Source of the DNA: Lachnospiraceae bacterium
Lineage (GTDB): Bacteria > Bacillota > Clostridia > Lachnospirales > Lachnospiraceae
Assembly: GCA_003979345.1 (NCBI GenBank)
Contig: RYVZ01000006.1
Span: forward strand, 41,052-105,051
Direction of reading: 5' to 3'
DNA length: 64,000 bases
The stretch's first letter is position 1, and the number at the start of each line of letters is the position of its first letter. The notes under the pieces were generated by a model, which saw only the letters and a program-made list of their open reading frames with translations, was not told where the DNA came from and did not search any database. The translations under genes were made by a program, and so were the position numbers. This document shows, piece by piece, positions 23,543 through 31,980 of this stretch.

Positions 23543-24820
23543 GTGGAGAAAATACAAAAAATGATGCAGGAAAGTTATTGCAGAAAGCGGACGAAAAAAA
23601 GCTTAAAACGGATCGCTTGGGCGCTGGTTGGTTTTATGATTGCCCTTACGTGCGGCGTGACGTTTATGGTCCGCTTCCGGTCAGATAAGACCTATTGGGT
23701 AACGACGGACTATGTATCTCTGATCGTGGCGGCCTTTCTTGCGGCTGCCGGTTTTTTCTTCGGGCTGTATGAGTTTTGTACGGGTCTGAGGGATGTCTTT
23801 TTTCCCGCAAAAAGCAGTCTTGCAAAGTCCATCCGCGCCCAGCTTCCCCGACCGGATACCGGTATGGACGTGGAAGAGCTGTTTGCGATCGTGGATCGGG
23901 ATTTATATGAACATGGAATATGGTTTAACGGGGAGAAAGCAGCCGTCGGGCAGGAATGGGTTCTTGGCGAGGATGCCGTCTACATACCGCGTATCCGCGT
24001 CGCATGCGGCAGAGACGACATTGTAACGCACGGCACGGGCAGCAGGGTACAATCTTCCAGAGTCATTGCGTTTTATCTTTTGGACGACCGGAAAAAAGCG
24101 CACAGCACGGCATTTCATTCGCCAGACGAGCTGCGGGCGTTTTTAGACTGCCTGAAACTGCGCGCGCCGGACGTATATGTTTGTTCTTATCAGGAATATC
24201 TTTCCTGCCGCGGCAGTTCCGACATCGAATGGGAAAAAACGCTGCGTGAATTTCAACACAGGAAAAACGAGCGGGAGTTTGGCATCATGGAGAAGGAACG
24301 CGCCGCATATAACAAAATGCAGGCGTTGCAAACGGCGGATTCAAATACTACGGCATATTCAGACGCTGCGGCGGTTTCAAGGGATGCCGCGTCTTCATGG
24401 ATTCTGCCGGAGCCGGAAGAGGAGTCTGAGCAGCAGTCGATGCCGCCCTGTCTGATTCTGATCGCCGCATCCGGCGCGCGCCAGTATCATGAGACGTTTA
24501 CGAGAGAAGATGTTGAGGTTGCTGCGGAGGGGCTGCTTGACGGAAGTTACCGCAATGTGGAGCTTCACACAAAAACCTTTTGCTGGATGGTGATTGAGGG
24601 CGTTAACGGGCAGGATGGCTGGTTTCGCATAGGTGCTACCAGACCCGATGCGGATAAGCTGCGCTATTTTTCGGCGGAGGGCACGAAAAGTCAGGCGGCC
24701 ACGTGGCTGACGGAGTATTATGACGGACGTCTAAACACGGATAATCCGCAGTGGAAGGACGATACGAAACAGATGGAGAAGAAAGTCTGGAAAGAGGTCA
24801 GAAGAACCGGAAAGAAATAG
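23543..24820 (+). CDS. Hypothetical two-helix membrane protein
   Basis: A 425-residue protein with a basic N-terminus, two membrane helices (about 27-47 WALVGFMIALTCGVTFMV and 58-80 SLIVAAFLAAAGFFFGLYEF) and a long cytoplasmic part. Residues about 255-300 are low complexity (Ala/Ser/Glu). The last ~110 residues form a compact-looking domain (LILIAASGARQYHETFTRED, WMVIEGVNGQDGWFRIGATR). No family recognised. The GTG start is one option; ATG at 23561 is also possible because the best Shine-Dalgarno sequence overlaps the GTG. It precedes a Sel1-repeat protein. Confidence 0.6.
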   Translation: MEKIQKMMQESYCRKRTKKSLKRIAWALVGFMIALTCGVTFMVRFRSDKTYWVTTDYVSLIVAAFLAAAGFFFGLYEFCTGLRDVFFPAKSSLAKSIRAQLPRPDTGMDVEELFAIVDRDLYEHGIWFNGEKAAVGQEWVLGEDAVYIPRIRVACGRDDIVTHGTGSRVQSSRVIAFYLLDDRKKAHSTAFHSPDELRAFLDCLKLRAPDVYVCSYQEYLSCRGSSDIEWEKTLREFQHRKNEREFGIMEKERAAYNKMQALQTADSNTTAYSDAAAVSRDAASSWILPEPEEESEQQSMPPCLILIAASGARQYHETFTREDVEVAAEGLLDGSYRNVELHTKTFCWMVIEGVNGQDGWFRIGATRPDADKLRYFSAEGTKSQAATWLTEYYDGRLNTDNPQWKDDTKQMEKKVWKEVRRTGKK

Positions 24821-24979
24821 GGAAGCCCGGAAAGAAAATCCGGAAAGAAAATTAAGAAAATCTGGGCGAAAGGAAAAAAGGAAAAAACGGAAAGAAATTA
24901 AGAAAGTTCAGAAGAAAGGCAGAGAAACAGGAAGAAAATAAGGAAGTTAAGAAAGAAGCGGGAAGAAGGAGAAACGACG
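24790..24979 (+). repeat. Purine-only tract between two genes
   Basis: About 190 bases, starting in the end of the upstream gene, are almost entirely A and G on this strand with recurring GGAAAGAAAAT and AAGAAAG blocks. It ends with the AGAAGGAG ribosome site of the next gene. Such tracts can form triplex or unusual structure; here it may simply be slipped-strand expansion. Confidence 0.65.
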
Positions 24980-24980
24980 G

Positions 24981-26228
24981 ATGGGAAGATGTTTCAGCGA
25001 TGAGGTGGAGCAGGCACTCAGGTACATCTATTATGATATGGGAGCCGGCGAAGGACAAAGGGGCTTTGCGTTGCTGCAAAAAGCGTCCGCGGAAGGTGAC
25101 GGCGATGCGAGCTGCATTCTGGCGAGGTGCTATTGCGGTTATCAGTATGTATGGGACGGACATGGATTTCCGGAAGACGACAAAATGGCGAAAACACTCC
25201 TGCATCAGTCAGTGGAGCAGGGCAGCGCGTTAGGTGTGCTCGTCACGCTGCGGAGCGGTCTGTTGACGCCGTCCGTACAGCGGAAAATGCCGTTTGCAAA
25301 TCTGAAAGAAGCATTTGAGCAGGTTCTCCAAAAAGCATGGGACGGGGACGCCTTCTGCCAGTACACGATCGGCAATTCTTATTTTTGGGAGGATTTTCTG
25401 CGCATTGAGAATAAAGGAAGATCTTCTTTTGCTACGGATGAAGAATACAGGGCGTACCGCACAGAGAACCTGTCCAAATGTGAGGAATGGCTTTGGAAAG
25501 CGTTCCGCGGCGGCGTTTATTTCGGCGGCAACAACTTAAGGCATTACTATACCGAGGGGGAGCGGGGACTGATCGCGCCCTGCCCTGAAAAAGCGGACGA
25601 TTTAAGACGTATCGGTGCCGAATACGGTTATCCGAACTATATGTATACATATGGGCTGGAACTGAGCCGGCAGAAACGTCCCGGAGCGCTTGACTGGTTC
25701 AAGAAAGCCGCCGAAAGAGGAGAAGGGAACGCATGGTATTATGTCGGAGAGGCATATGTAAAGGGAGAAGTCGTGCCGGAGGATTCTGCCTATGCCGCCT
25801 CCTGTTTTGATAAGGGGCTGTCCTCTAAAAACGCTAATGAGACAAGAATCTATAATTCCGATATGCTCGGATCCATGTATTATGACGGAAAGGGTGTTCG
25901 GACGGATTATGACAAGGCGTTCAGGCTTCTGACCTACGCGTATGCGAACGGCAGTACATGGGGAAGCGATTATCTGGGCAGATGCTATTTCAGGGGAAGG
26001 GGAACGCAGCAGGATTTTGTCAGGGCAAGGGAGCTTGTAGAACTGAAAAAATGGAACCGCCCGGAGAATTGGTATATGCTGGGCTACATTTACGGCCGCG
26101 GTTTTGGCGTGCCGCAGGACATTGAAAAAGCGGTTCTTTATCTTCAGAAAGCAGGGGATCATCCAGAGGCAAAGGAAGAATTGCTGCGGTATAAAAAGAC
26201 GATGTTTGGGAAATGGAAGGTGCGCTGA
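24981..26228 (+). CDS. Sel1-like repeat protein
   Basis: A 415-residue protein made of Sel1-type (TPR-like) alpha-alpha repeats. Clear units are GFALLQKASAEGDGDASCIL, WFKKAAERGEGNAWYYVGEA, LLTYAYANGSTWGSDYLGRC and VLYLQKAGDHPEAKEELLRY, with the typical A..G...A...LG..Y..G pattern. There is no signal peptide or membrane helix, so it is probably a cytoplasmic scaffold for protein-protein contacts. AGAAGGAG precedes the ATG. The upstream membrane protein may be its partner, by position only. Confidence 0.85.
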   Translation: MGRCFSDEVEQALRYIYYDMGAGEGQRGFALLQKASAEGDGDASCILARCYCGYQYVWDGHGFPEDDKMAKTLLHQSVEQGSALGVLVTLRSGLLTPSVQRKMPFANLKEAFEQVLQKAWDGDAFCQYTIGNSYFWEDFLRIENKGRSSFATDEEYRAYRTENLSKCEEWLWKAFRGGVYFGGNNLRHYYTEGERGLIAPCPEKADDLRRIGAEYGYPNYMYTYGLELSRQKRPGALDWFKKAAERGEGNAWYYVGEAYVKGEVVPEDSAYAASCFDKGLSSKNANETRIYNSDMLGSMYYDGKGVRTDYDKAFRLLTYAYANGSTWGSDYLGRCYFRGRGTQQDFVRARELVELKKWNRPENWYMLGYIYGRGFGVPQDIEKAVLYLQKAGDHPEAKEELLRYKKTMFGKWKVR

Positions 26229-26332
26229 GTGCGGGGAATTGTAGAAAATATCGTTTTTTACAAGGGCGAATCTGCGGGGCAGAGGGAGAGAAATGCGGTT
26301 GGAACCATAAAGCAACAACGAGGGGGTATGAA

Positions 26333-26869
26333 GTGAACAAAGACAGCGCTACAGAGCTGCGTGCGACGCTGGACTATGATTTTTCGGAGGAGAAGAAGTT
26401 TTCTTATGAAAATCTTTCAATGGATGAGATTATCCGTCACCTTGCTATATTCATATCCAGATTATGGCAGATCCATGTATTCGGTGAGGGAAACACTAGA
26501 ACGACGGCAGTATTCTTCATCAAGTATCTGCGCACGCTGGGCTTTGAAGCAACCAACGGCATTTTTGCTGAGAACGCATGGTATTTTCGGAATTCGCTGG
26601 TCAGGGCAAACTATAATGACCTGAAAAACGGGATTCACAAAACGACAGAATTTCTTGAGGTGTTTCTCCGCAATCTCCTTCTGAACGAGAACCACCCTCT
26701 TCATAACCGGACATTGCACATCAGCGGCACGCTCAAAGAGGTAGAAAAACCGGACATTGAAACGGCAAAATCGGACATTGATGCTCTAAAACCGGATATT
26801 GCAAATGATTTCCAGCCCAAAACAGCGAGTCATATTTTGAAACTGTATGTTATTGTATTCTTAAGGTGA
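26333..26869 (+). pseudogene. Fic-domain protein, truncated at both ends
   Basis: The frame starts in the middle of a Fic protein (SATELRATLDYDF) and contains the complete catalytic motif HVFGEGNTRT near codon 44, followed by IKYLRTLGF and WYFRNSLVRANY, all typical of class Fic AMPylators. The N-terminal ~180 residues and the C-terminal winged helix are missing: after LHISG the sequence runs into a short repeat (KPDIETAKSDIDALKPDIAN) and stops. A GAGGGGG site and GTG precede the fragment, so a short product could still be made. Most likely a decaying gene. Confidence 0.7.
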
Positions 26870-26925
26870 GTTCTACCTATAAGTGGAAGTTGTAAAAGCG
26901 ATGGAACTGCTGAGGGCGGTTCCAC
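26864..26925 (+). ncRNA. Candidate ToxI-like antitoxin RNA (single repeat plus hairpin)
   Basis: AGGTGAGTTCTACCTATAAG then TGGAAGTTGTAAAAGCG closely follows the pattern of the Pectobacterium ToxI 36-base repeat as I recall it (AGGTGATTTGCTACCTTTAA...), including AGGT/ACCT complementarity for a pseudoknot. A 9-bp hairpin (TGGAACTGC with GCGGTTCCA) follows, then a terminator and a ToxN gene, the normal order of a type III system. Only one repeat is visible where functional loci usually have two or more. Confidence 0.5.
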
Positions 26926-26926
26926 A

Positions 26927-26969
26927 ATATGGCTGTGTCTTATGGCATAGCCATATTTATATTATTTTT
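26927..26969 (+). terminator. Terminator between ToxI-like RNA and ToxN
   Basis: ATATGGCTGTGTC-TTAT-GGCATAGCCATAT forms a 13-bp stem with two G-U pairs, followed by TTATATTATTTTT. Type III systems have a leaky terminator at exactly this place, setting the RNA-to-toxin ratio. Confidence 0.8.
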
Positions 26970-26983
26970 GCAAGTCAAAGGTG

Positions 26984-27520
26984 ATGGAGACGGATGGACA
27001 GGAAAGATTAAATTTATATCAGATCGACATGAAATACATACGCAATCTGCATAGGGCAGACGATAATGTATCTTCGGTTTCACCACAGATAGGGAAGCAT
27101 CATCGTATTTATGTAGGGATTATTGTTTTGTGTAATAATAGAAAATATCTCATCCCGATTTCACACGCTGTTGTAAAACATATAAAAATGAAGCCTTGAG
27201 CTGACTTTGGTAAGATCTTTGATAGAAAAGGAAAACTGATTGGTGTCCTTAACTATAATCTTATGATTCCGGTTGAGGAGGCACAAATATATAAAGTCAA
27301 TCTAAAACCTGACTCGAATGATTCTGTAGGTGAGCAGCACTATAAGCAGTTGTGCATAGGTGAATTGTCATGGTGCAGAAAGCATCAGGAAATAATTGTA
27401 AACAAGGCTAACTGTTTATATAATTTGTGTCAGAACGAATCTGGATATAAAGGAAAAGCAAGATGCCTTGATTTTGCGAAATTGGAGCAAATATGCGATA
27501 AGTATAATTTCCGGTTTTAA
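26984..27520 (+). pseudogene. ToxN/AbiQ-family endoribonuclease toxin with an in-frame TGA
   Basis: Type III toxins cut cellular and antitoxin RNA and give phage resistance by abortive infection. The 178-codon frame matches the family throughout: LNLYQIDMKYIRNL, HRIYVGIIVLCNNRKYLIPI, then a TGA at codon 72 (27197-27199), then continuing in the same frame ADFGKIFDRKGKLIGVLNYN, LMIPVEEAQIY and HYKQLCIGELSWCRKH. One base (TGG to TGA) or similar would explain it. The antitoxin RNA and terminator lie just upstream. Without readthrough the product is dead. A GTG one codon earlier is an alternative start. Confidence 0.8.
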
Positions 27521-27807
27521 TAAGGGAGCAACTATCCGAGTCTGTCTTATAATAAGTTATGGCAGGGGGAGACTGTTGTTTTGGTTCCCTTTTTATTTTG
27601 TGTATGCGGTTTCTTTGATTTATAGACATTAAGCTGTTCTTGAATTTTTAACTATTGCCTTTTACAGTGTATGCACAAATACATATCATTATGGAAATCC
27701 TCTACGATAACGGGCGAATTCTTTTGGATTTAATTTTGTAGACGGACGGGAGGGGAGTGCTGTTGAATGTGAAAATGTGTGATATGGAAAAACTATGTAT
27801 TTTGCGT
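27521..27807. other. AT-rich gap between ToxN remnant and IS remnant
   Basis: No credible gene, promoter or hairpin terminator is seen in these 287 bases. Probably degraded island sequence. Confidence 0.4.
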
Positions 27808-28545
27808 GAGACCGTTTCAAGTTTTGTGTAACCCCAAAATCTGATATAAGATAGGTGAATAGTTACGAAGGGGCAGAGCCAGATTTCAGGTTCTGCCCCT
27901 TGTCTGTATTATACAAAGATTTCCGGGGCTGTCAATCCAGTCCCTGCATCTTTTACAGATTCCTTTCGGAAAGGCGTTCCTCAAAATAAATCTCTAACCG
28001 GGAATGGATCTGTCCCCAGTCCTGACGGTGGCCTGTCCATTTCTTTGTAATGTCTATCATTGCAAGGTACAGCATTTTTAACAGGCTGTCGTCGGTTGGG
28101 AATACGGTTTTGGATTTTGTCACTTTCCTAAGCTGCCTGTTAAAACATTCAATGATGTTTGTCACATAAATAAGGCGCCTTACTGTTTCCGGATACTTGA
28201 AATAGGTGGACAGGGTTGCCCGGTTGTCATGCCACAATTTGTAGATTTTCGGATATTTGGCATCCCACTTATCCCGGAACAGTTCCAGTTCCTGTAAGGC
28301 TGTTTCTTCTGTCGGGGCGGCATACACAAGCTTAAGGTCAGTCATCAGCTTTTTGATGTCTTTATAAGAAACGAATTTTGTAGAATTCCTGATCTGGTGG
28401 ATGATGCACTGTTGGATTTCTGCTTTTGGGTATACTGCCTCTATGGCCTGTGGGAAGCCCGTCCACACAGGCAATCAGGATGTCTCCAACCCCCGGTTCT
28501 TTAGTCACAACAAGAGTACCATTTTTATGCCCCAGTGTTCATGCC
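27808..28545 (-). mobile_element. IS256-family insertion sequence remnant
   Basis: One terminal region (GAGACCGTTTCAAGTTTTGT) and an internal terminator hairpin (AAGGGGCAGAGCC with GGTTCTGCCCCTT) remain beside the C-terminal half of a mutator-type transposase. The opposite end and the transposase N-terminus are gone. The recognised end is recalled from related elements, not matched by search. Confidence 0.6.
27953..28540 (-). pseudogene. IS256-family (mutator) transposase, 3' half only
   Basis: The minus strand reads TGFPQAIEAVYPKAEIQQCI, then IHQIRNSTKFVSYKDIKKLM and RLIYVTNIIECFNRQLRKVT, classic for IS256-family DDE transposases (the C-terminal catalytic Glu lies in NIIECFNRQLRK). Upstream codons GDILIACVDGL, which hold the second catalytic Asp, are in another frame because a few bases between repeated GACGGGCT-like sequence are missing. 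Everything before that is lost. Not functional. Confidence 0.85.
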
Positions 28546-28646
28546 GTTTGACTTAAATGTATAAGCGTTTATTTTGTTATACAATATTTTTAGTGTTCTG
28601 TCAAACTATTATAAGTGTTTATTGTAAGGCTTTAATGATTCAAATG

Positions 28647-28683
28647 AAAAAACCATCACGGATCTTGTCCGTGATGGTTTTTT
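28647..28683 (-). terminator. Terminator after argG
   Basis: AAAAAACCATCACGGA-TCTTG-TCCGTGATGGTTTTTT, a perfect stem flanked by A- and T-runs, 33 bases beyond the argG stop on the minus strand; usable in both directions. Confidence 0.92.
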
Positions 28684-28715
28684 CATCTAATTCTGAACAG
28701 ATTACCGGATCGTTA

Positions 28716-29954
28716 CTACTTTTTCTCACCGGTCAGCGGATCAACGCCGCTCTCCTGAAGCTTCATGGCGCGGACCTTGCTCGCGAGACCGAACAGATTG
28801 ATGAAGCCTTCTGCGTCGTGATGGTCGTAAAGGTCGCCGGTCGTGAACGACGCGATACTCTCGTTATAGAGAGAATATGGAGAAGTCGTTCCGGCTTTGA
28901 TGATATTGCCCTTAAAGAGCTTAAACTTCACTTCGCCTGTCACATTTTTCTGCGTGGATTCGATAAATGCCTGGAGCGCTTCGCGAAGCGGCGTGAACCA
29001 CTTGCCCTCGTAAACGACCTGTGCAAATTTATTGCCAAGGTCGGTCTTTAACGCATAAGTATCGCGGTCTAAGATCAGCTCCTCTAACTGCTGGTGTGCT
29101 TCGTAGAGGATCGTTCCGCCCGGCGTTTCATAAACGCCGCGGGATTTCATGCCGACCACGCGGTTTTCTACGATATCAATGATGCCGATGCCGTGTTTTC
29201 CGCCGAGCGCGTTTAACTCACGGATGATATCGGACACCTTCATCTGTTTGCCGTTGACGCTCTTCGGTACGCCGTGCTCGAAAGTAAGCGTGACATATTC
29301 GCCCTCATCCGGCGCTTTTTCGGGTGTTGTGCCGAGTACGAGAAGATGTTCGTAATTCGGCTCGTTTGCAGGGTCTTCCAGTTCCAGCCCCTCATGGCTG
29401 ATATGCCACAAATTGCGGTCGCGGCTGTAAGAGCTGTCAGCCGAGAACGGCAGATGGATCCCGTGCGCCTCGCAGTATGCGATCTCTTCTTCGCGGGAGT
29501 TCATTGTCCATTTCTCGTTCCGCCATGCGGCAATGATCTTTAAGTCGGGAGCGAGCGCTTTGATGCCGAGCTCAAACCGGATCTGGTCGTTGCCTTTTCC
29601 GGTCGCGCCGTGGCAGATTGCAGTTGCGCCTTCCTTGCGCGCGATCTCGACAAGCCGTTTGGCGATCGCGGGACGCGCCATCGACGTGCCAAGCAGATAT
29701 TTGTTTTCATAAACCGCATGCGCCTGCACGCACGGAACAACGTACTCGTCGCAGAAAATGTCGGTGATGTCCTCAATGTAAAGCTTGGAAGCGCCGCATG
29801 CCTTCGCGCGTTCCTCAAGACCGTCCAGTTCGTTTCCCTGACCGCAGTCCGCGCAGACGCAGATGACCTCGTAATCAAAATTTTCTTTCAGCCACGGGAT
29901 GATTGCCGTGGTGTCAAGTCCGCCCGAATAGGCGAGAATGACTTTCTCCTTCAT
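28716..29954 (-). CDS. argG: Argininosuccinate synthase
   Basis: Joins citrulline and aspartate with ATP to make argininosuccinate, the penultimate step of arginine synthesis. The 412-residue length is normal. The ATP-pyrophosphatase motif AYSGGLDTT is at residues 9-17, and GHGATGKGND-like HGATGKGNDQIRFE and YETPGGTILYEAH are strongly conserved family blocks. GGAGG precedes the ATG. It is divergent from argC-argB-argD across a region holding both promoters and ArgR-like boxes. argH is not in the window. Confidence 0.97.
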   Translation of the reverse strand: MKEKVILAYSGGLDTTAIIPWLKENFDYEVICVCADCGQGNELDGLEERAKACGASKLYIEDITDIFCDEYVVPCVQAHAVYENKYLLGTSMARPAIAKRLVEIARKEGATAICHGATGKGNDQIRFELGIKALAPDLKIIAAWRNEKWTMNSREEEIAYCEAHGIHLPFSADSSYSRDRNLWHISHEGLELEDPANEPNYEHLLVLGTTPEKAPDEGEYVTLTFEHGVPKSVNGKQMKVSDIIRELNALGGKHGIGIIDIVENRVVGMKSRGVYETPGGTILYEAHQQLEELILDRDTYALKTDLGNKFAQVVYEGKWFTPLREALQAFIESTQKNVTGEVKFKLFKGNIIKAGTTSPYSLYNESIASFTTGDLYDHHDAEGFINLFGLASKVRAMKLQESGVDPLTGEKK

Positions 29955-29989
29955 AACAGGTTCCTCCGTTTTCTCTAAATTCTTTTCGT

Positions 29990-30018
29990 ATCATACAACA
30001 TCTTATCGGTGATTGCAA
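29990..30018 (-). promoter_or_regulatory. Sigma-A promoter of argG
   Basis: On the minus strand TTGCAA, 17 bases, TATGAT, 36 bases before the argG start. Confidence 0.65.
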
Positions 30019-30046
30019 TAGGAAAAATGTGAATAAAACAAAAAAA

Positions 30047-30116
30047 TATTGAATAATATGCAAATAGCTAGAAAAAATATTGCATAATTCCAAAAAAGGA
30101 CGTATAATTATGCAAA
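30047..30116. promoter_or_regulatory. Cluster of ArgR-like ARG boxes
   Basis: Three AT-rich imperfect palindromes of the TGNATWWWWATNCA type: TATTGAATAATATGCAAA, ATATTGCATAATTCCA and GTATAATTATGCAAA. The second and third overlap the -35 and -10 of the argC promoter. This is the arrangement expected for arginine-dependent repression by ArgR/AhrC. No argR gene is in the window. Confidence 0.55.
30080..30108 (+). promoter_or_regulatory. Sigma-A promoter of the argC operon
   Basis: TTGCAT, 17 bases, TATAAT, embedded in the ARG-box cluster. The leader to argC is about 215 bases; it contains a 20-codon ATG frame (MRGIKYNEKERDAELL...) without a clear ribosome site and no recognisable riboswitch or T-box. 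Confidence 0.65.
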
Positions 30117-30328
30117 ACTCAAGTGCAAAAAGAGTCAGGGAAAAGAAAGGTAAAAAAACTCCGTGGTTGTTTTTATGCGTGGTATCAAGTACAATGAGAA
30201 AGAACGCGATGCGGAGCTTCTTAAAGAATTGTTATAAATGAAAAGTTTTCCCGGTCGCGGGTGTTGGAATGGATCAGATTAAGAGCACCCTCGGAAAGAA
30301 GAAAAAAGGGAACAGAAGGAGCATTTTT

Positions 30329-31384
30329 ATGATAAGAGTTGGAATTATCGGAGCGACAGGATATGCGGGCAGTGAGCTTGTGCGGATTTTAATGGGACAT
30401 CGGGAGGCAGAGATTAAATGGTATGGCTCGAGAAGCTATATCGACCAAAAATATGCCGATGTCTACCGTAATATGTTCTGCATTGTGGACGCGGTCTGCA
30501 TGGATGACAATATGGAAGCGCTCTCCAAAGAGGTGGATGTGATTTTTACGGCAACTCCGCAGGGACTTTGCGCGTCTCTTGTAAATGAAGAGATCCTTTC
30601 GCGCGTGAAGATCGTGGACTTAAGCGCAGACTTCCGCATCAAGGACGTAGCCGTATACGAGCAATGGTACGGCATCACGCATAAGAGTCCGCAGTTCATT
30701 GACGAAGCGGTTTACGGTCTTTGCGAGTTAAACCGGGAGAAGATCAGGACGGCGCGGCTTTTGGCAAATCCGGGCTGTTATACGACCTGCTCGATTCTGA
30801 CCGCCTATCCTTTGATAAAAGAAGGACTGATCGAGCCGGACACGCTGATCATTGACGCGAAATCGGGGACGAGCGGCGCGGGCAGGGGAGCCAAGCTGCC
30901 GAACCTGTTCTGCGAGGTCAATGAGAATATGAAAGCGTACGGCGTTGCCACGCACAGGCATACGCCCGAAATCGAAGAGCAATTGGGCTATGCGGCAGGC
31001 AGACCGCTTACCGTCAGCTTTACCCCGCATTTAGTGCCGATGAACCGCGGCATTCTGGTAACGGAATATGCTTCCTTAAAGAAAAAAGAGGACGGAACGC
31101 TGCCGACCGCAAAAGAGCTTCGGGCGGCATATGAGAAATATTATGATAGCGAGCGCTTTGTCCGACTTCTGCCGGACGGCGCGTGTCCTGAGACAAAATG
31201 GGTCGAGGGAAGCAATTATGTGGATATCGGGTTTGTAGTCGATGAGCGCACGAACAGAGTCATCATGATGGGCGCACTGGATAATCTGGTAAAAGGCGCG
31301 GCTGGACAGGCCGTGCAAAACATGAATCTGATGTTCGGACTGCCGGAGGATACAGGGCTTTCAATGACACCGATGTTCCCGTAA
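30329..31384 (+). CDS. argC: N-acetyl-gamma-glutamyl-phosphate reductase
   Basis: NADPH-dependent reduction of N-acetylglutamyl phosphate, third step of arginine synthesis. The 351-residue protein starts with the Rossmann motif GIIGATGYAGSELVRIL, has the catalytic Cys in LANPGCYTTC near residue 150, and the HRHTPEIEEQ and FTPHLVPMNRGI blocks of ArgC. The ATG has AAGGAGC ahead; an upstream in-frame ATG gives an unlikely Lys-rich extension. The operon continues with an SseB-like gene, a GNAT, argB and argD. Confidence 0.96.
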   Translation: MIRVGIIGATGYAGSELVRILMGHREAEIKWYGSRSYIDQKYADVYRNMFCIVDAVCMDDNMEALSKEVDVIFTATPQGLCASLVNEEILSRVKIVDLSADFRIKDVAVYEQWYGITHKSPQFIDEAVYGLCELNREKIRTARLLANPGCYTTCSILTAYPLIKEGLIEPDTLIIDAKSGTSGAGRGAKLPNLFCEVNENMKAYGVATHRHTPEIEEQLGYAAGRPLTVSFTPHLVPMNRGILVTEYASLKKKEDGTLPTAKELRAAYEKYYDSERFVRLLPDGACPETKWVEGSNYVDIGFVVDERTNRVIMMGALDNLVKGAAGQAVQNMNLMFGLPEDTGLSMTPMFP

Positions 31385-31446
31385 AGGGGGTAGGGGGTTT
31401 CGCAATTGTCCGGGATAGGGCAAAAAGAAAGGAGTATTTTTTCTAT

Positions 31447-31980
31447 ATGGAAGATATCAACAAGAAGATACAGAATTTGGAGTTTATTGTTGCGATGCGC
31501 AGGCTGCAGGATGAGAACACGCCTGCAAACCGCAGCAAAATGATCTCGGAAATGATGCGCACGAATTTTATTTCACCTGCGATCGTTTCCGCTGAGGAAG
31601 AGGAGAAGGTGCGGCAGAACAAGGAAAAGGGTGTCCGTACGCCGGTTCACGTCAGCTTTAAGGTCATTCATACAAAAGACGGCAGAAAATTTCTGCCGGC
31701 GTTTACCGATACGATTCAGATGAAGGAATGGAAAGAGCGCACGAATATGACCGACCCGGTGAAAAACATGGTCATGAATTTTGATGTGTATGCGCAGTAT
31801 GTGTTCGGTTCAAAAGGCGCCCTGTCGGGTTTTGTCATCAATCCGTTCGGGGAGAATATTGTTTTTCCAGAAGAATTGATGCGTTCGCTGCTTAAGCAGA
31901 AAATGGAACACGCAGCGCGTGCTGCAAAAGCAAGGGGCGGGAACGGAGGCAGTCATGGCAGTCAGAACCATGCAGATTGA
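31447..31980 (+). CDS. SseB-domain protein
   Basis: A 177-residue soluble protein with an SseB N-terminal-like domain: LEFIVAMRRLQDENTPANRS, then VRTPVHVSFKVIHTKDGRKF, LPAFTDTIQMKEW and GFVINPFGENIVFPEELM. SseB-family proteins in Firmicutes are small uncharacterised proteins. The C-terminus becomes basic and Gly-rich (AAKARGGNGGSHGS) where it overlaps the next gene by 26 bases. Its placement inside an arginine operon is unexplained. Confidence 0.75.
   Translation: MEDINKKIQNLEFIVAMRRLQDENTPANRSKMISEMMRTNFISPAIVSAEEEEKVRQNKEKGVRTPVHVSFKVIHTKDGRKFLPAFTDTIQMKEWKERTNMTDPVKNMVMNFDVYAQYVFGSKGALSGFVINPFGENIVFPEELMRSLLKQKMEHAARAAKARGGNGGSHGSQNHAD

Noticed and set aside
27197..27199. Selenocysteine codon in ToxN
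   Set aside because: No clear hairpin follows the TGA and the family is not known to contain selenocysteine.
30109..30328. T-box or riboswitch in the argC leader
   Set aside because: No TGGNACCGCG-type motif, no terminator/antiterminator pair; a 20-codon leader frame lacks a ribosome site.
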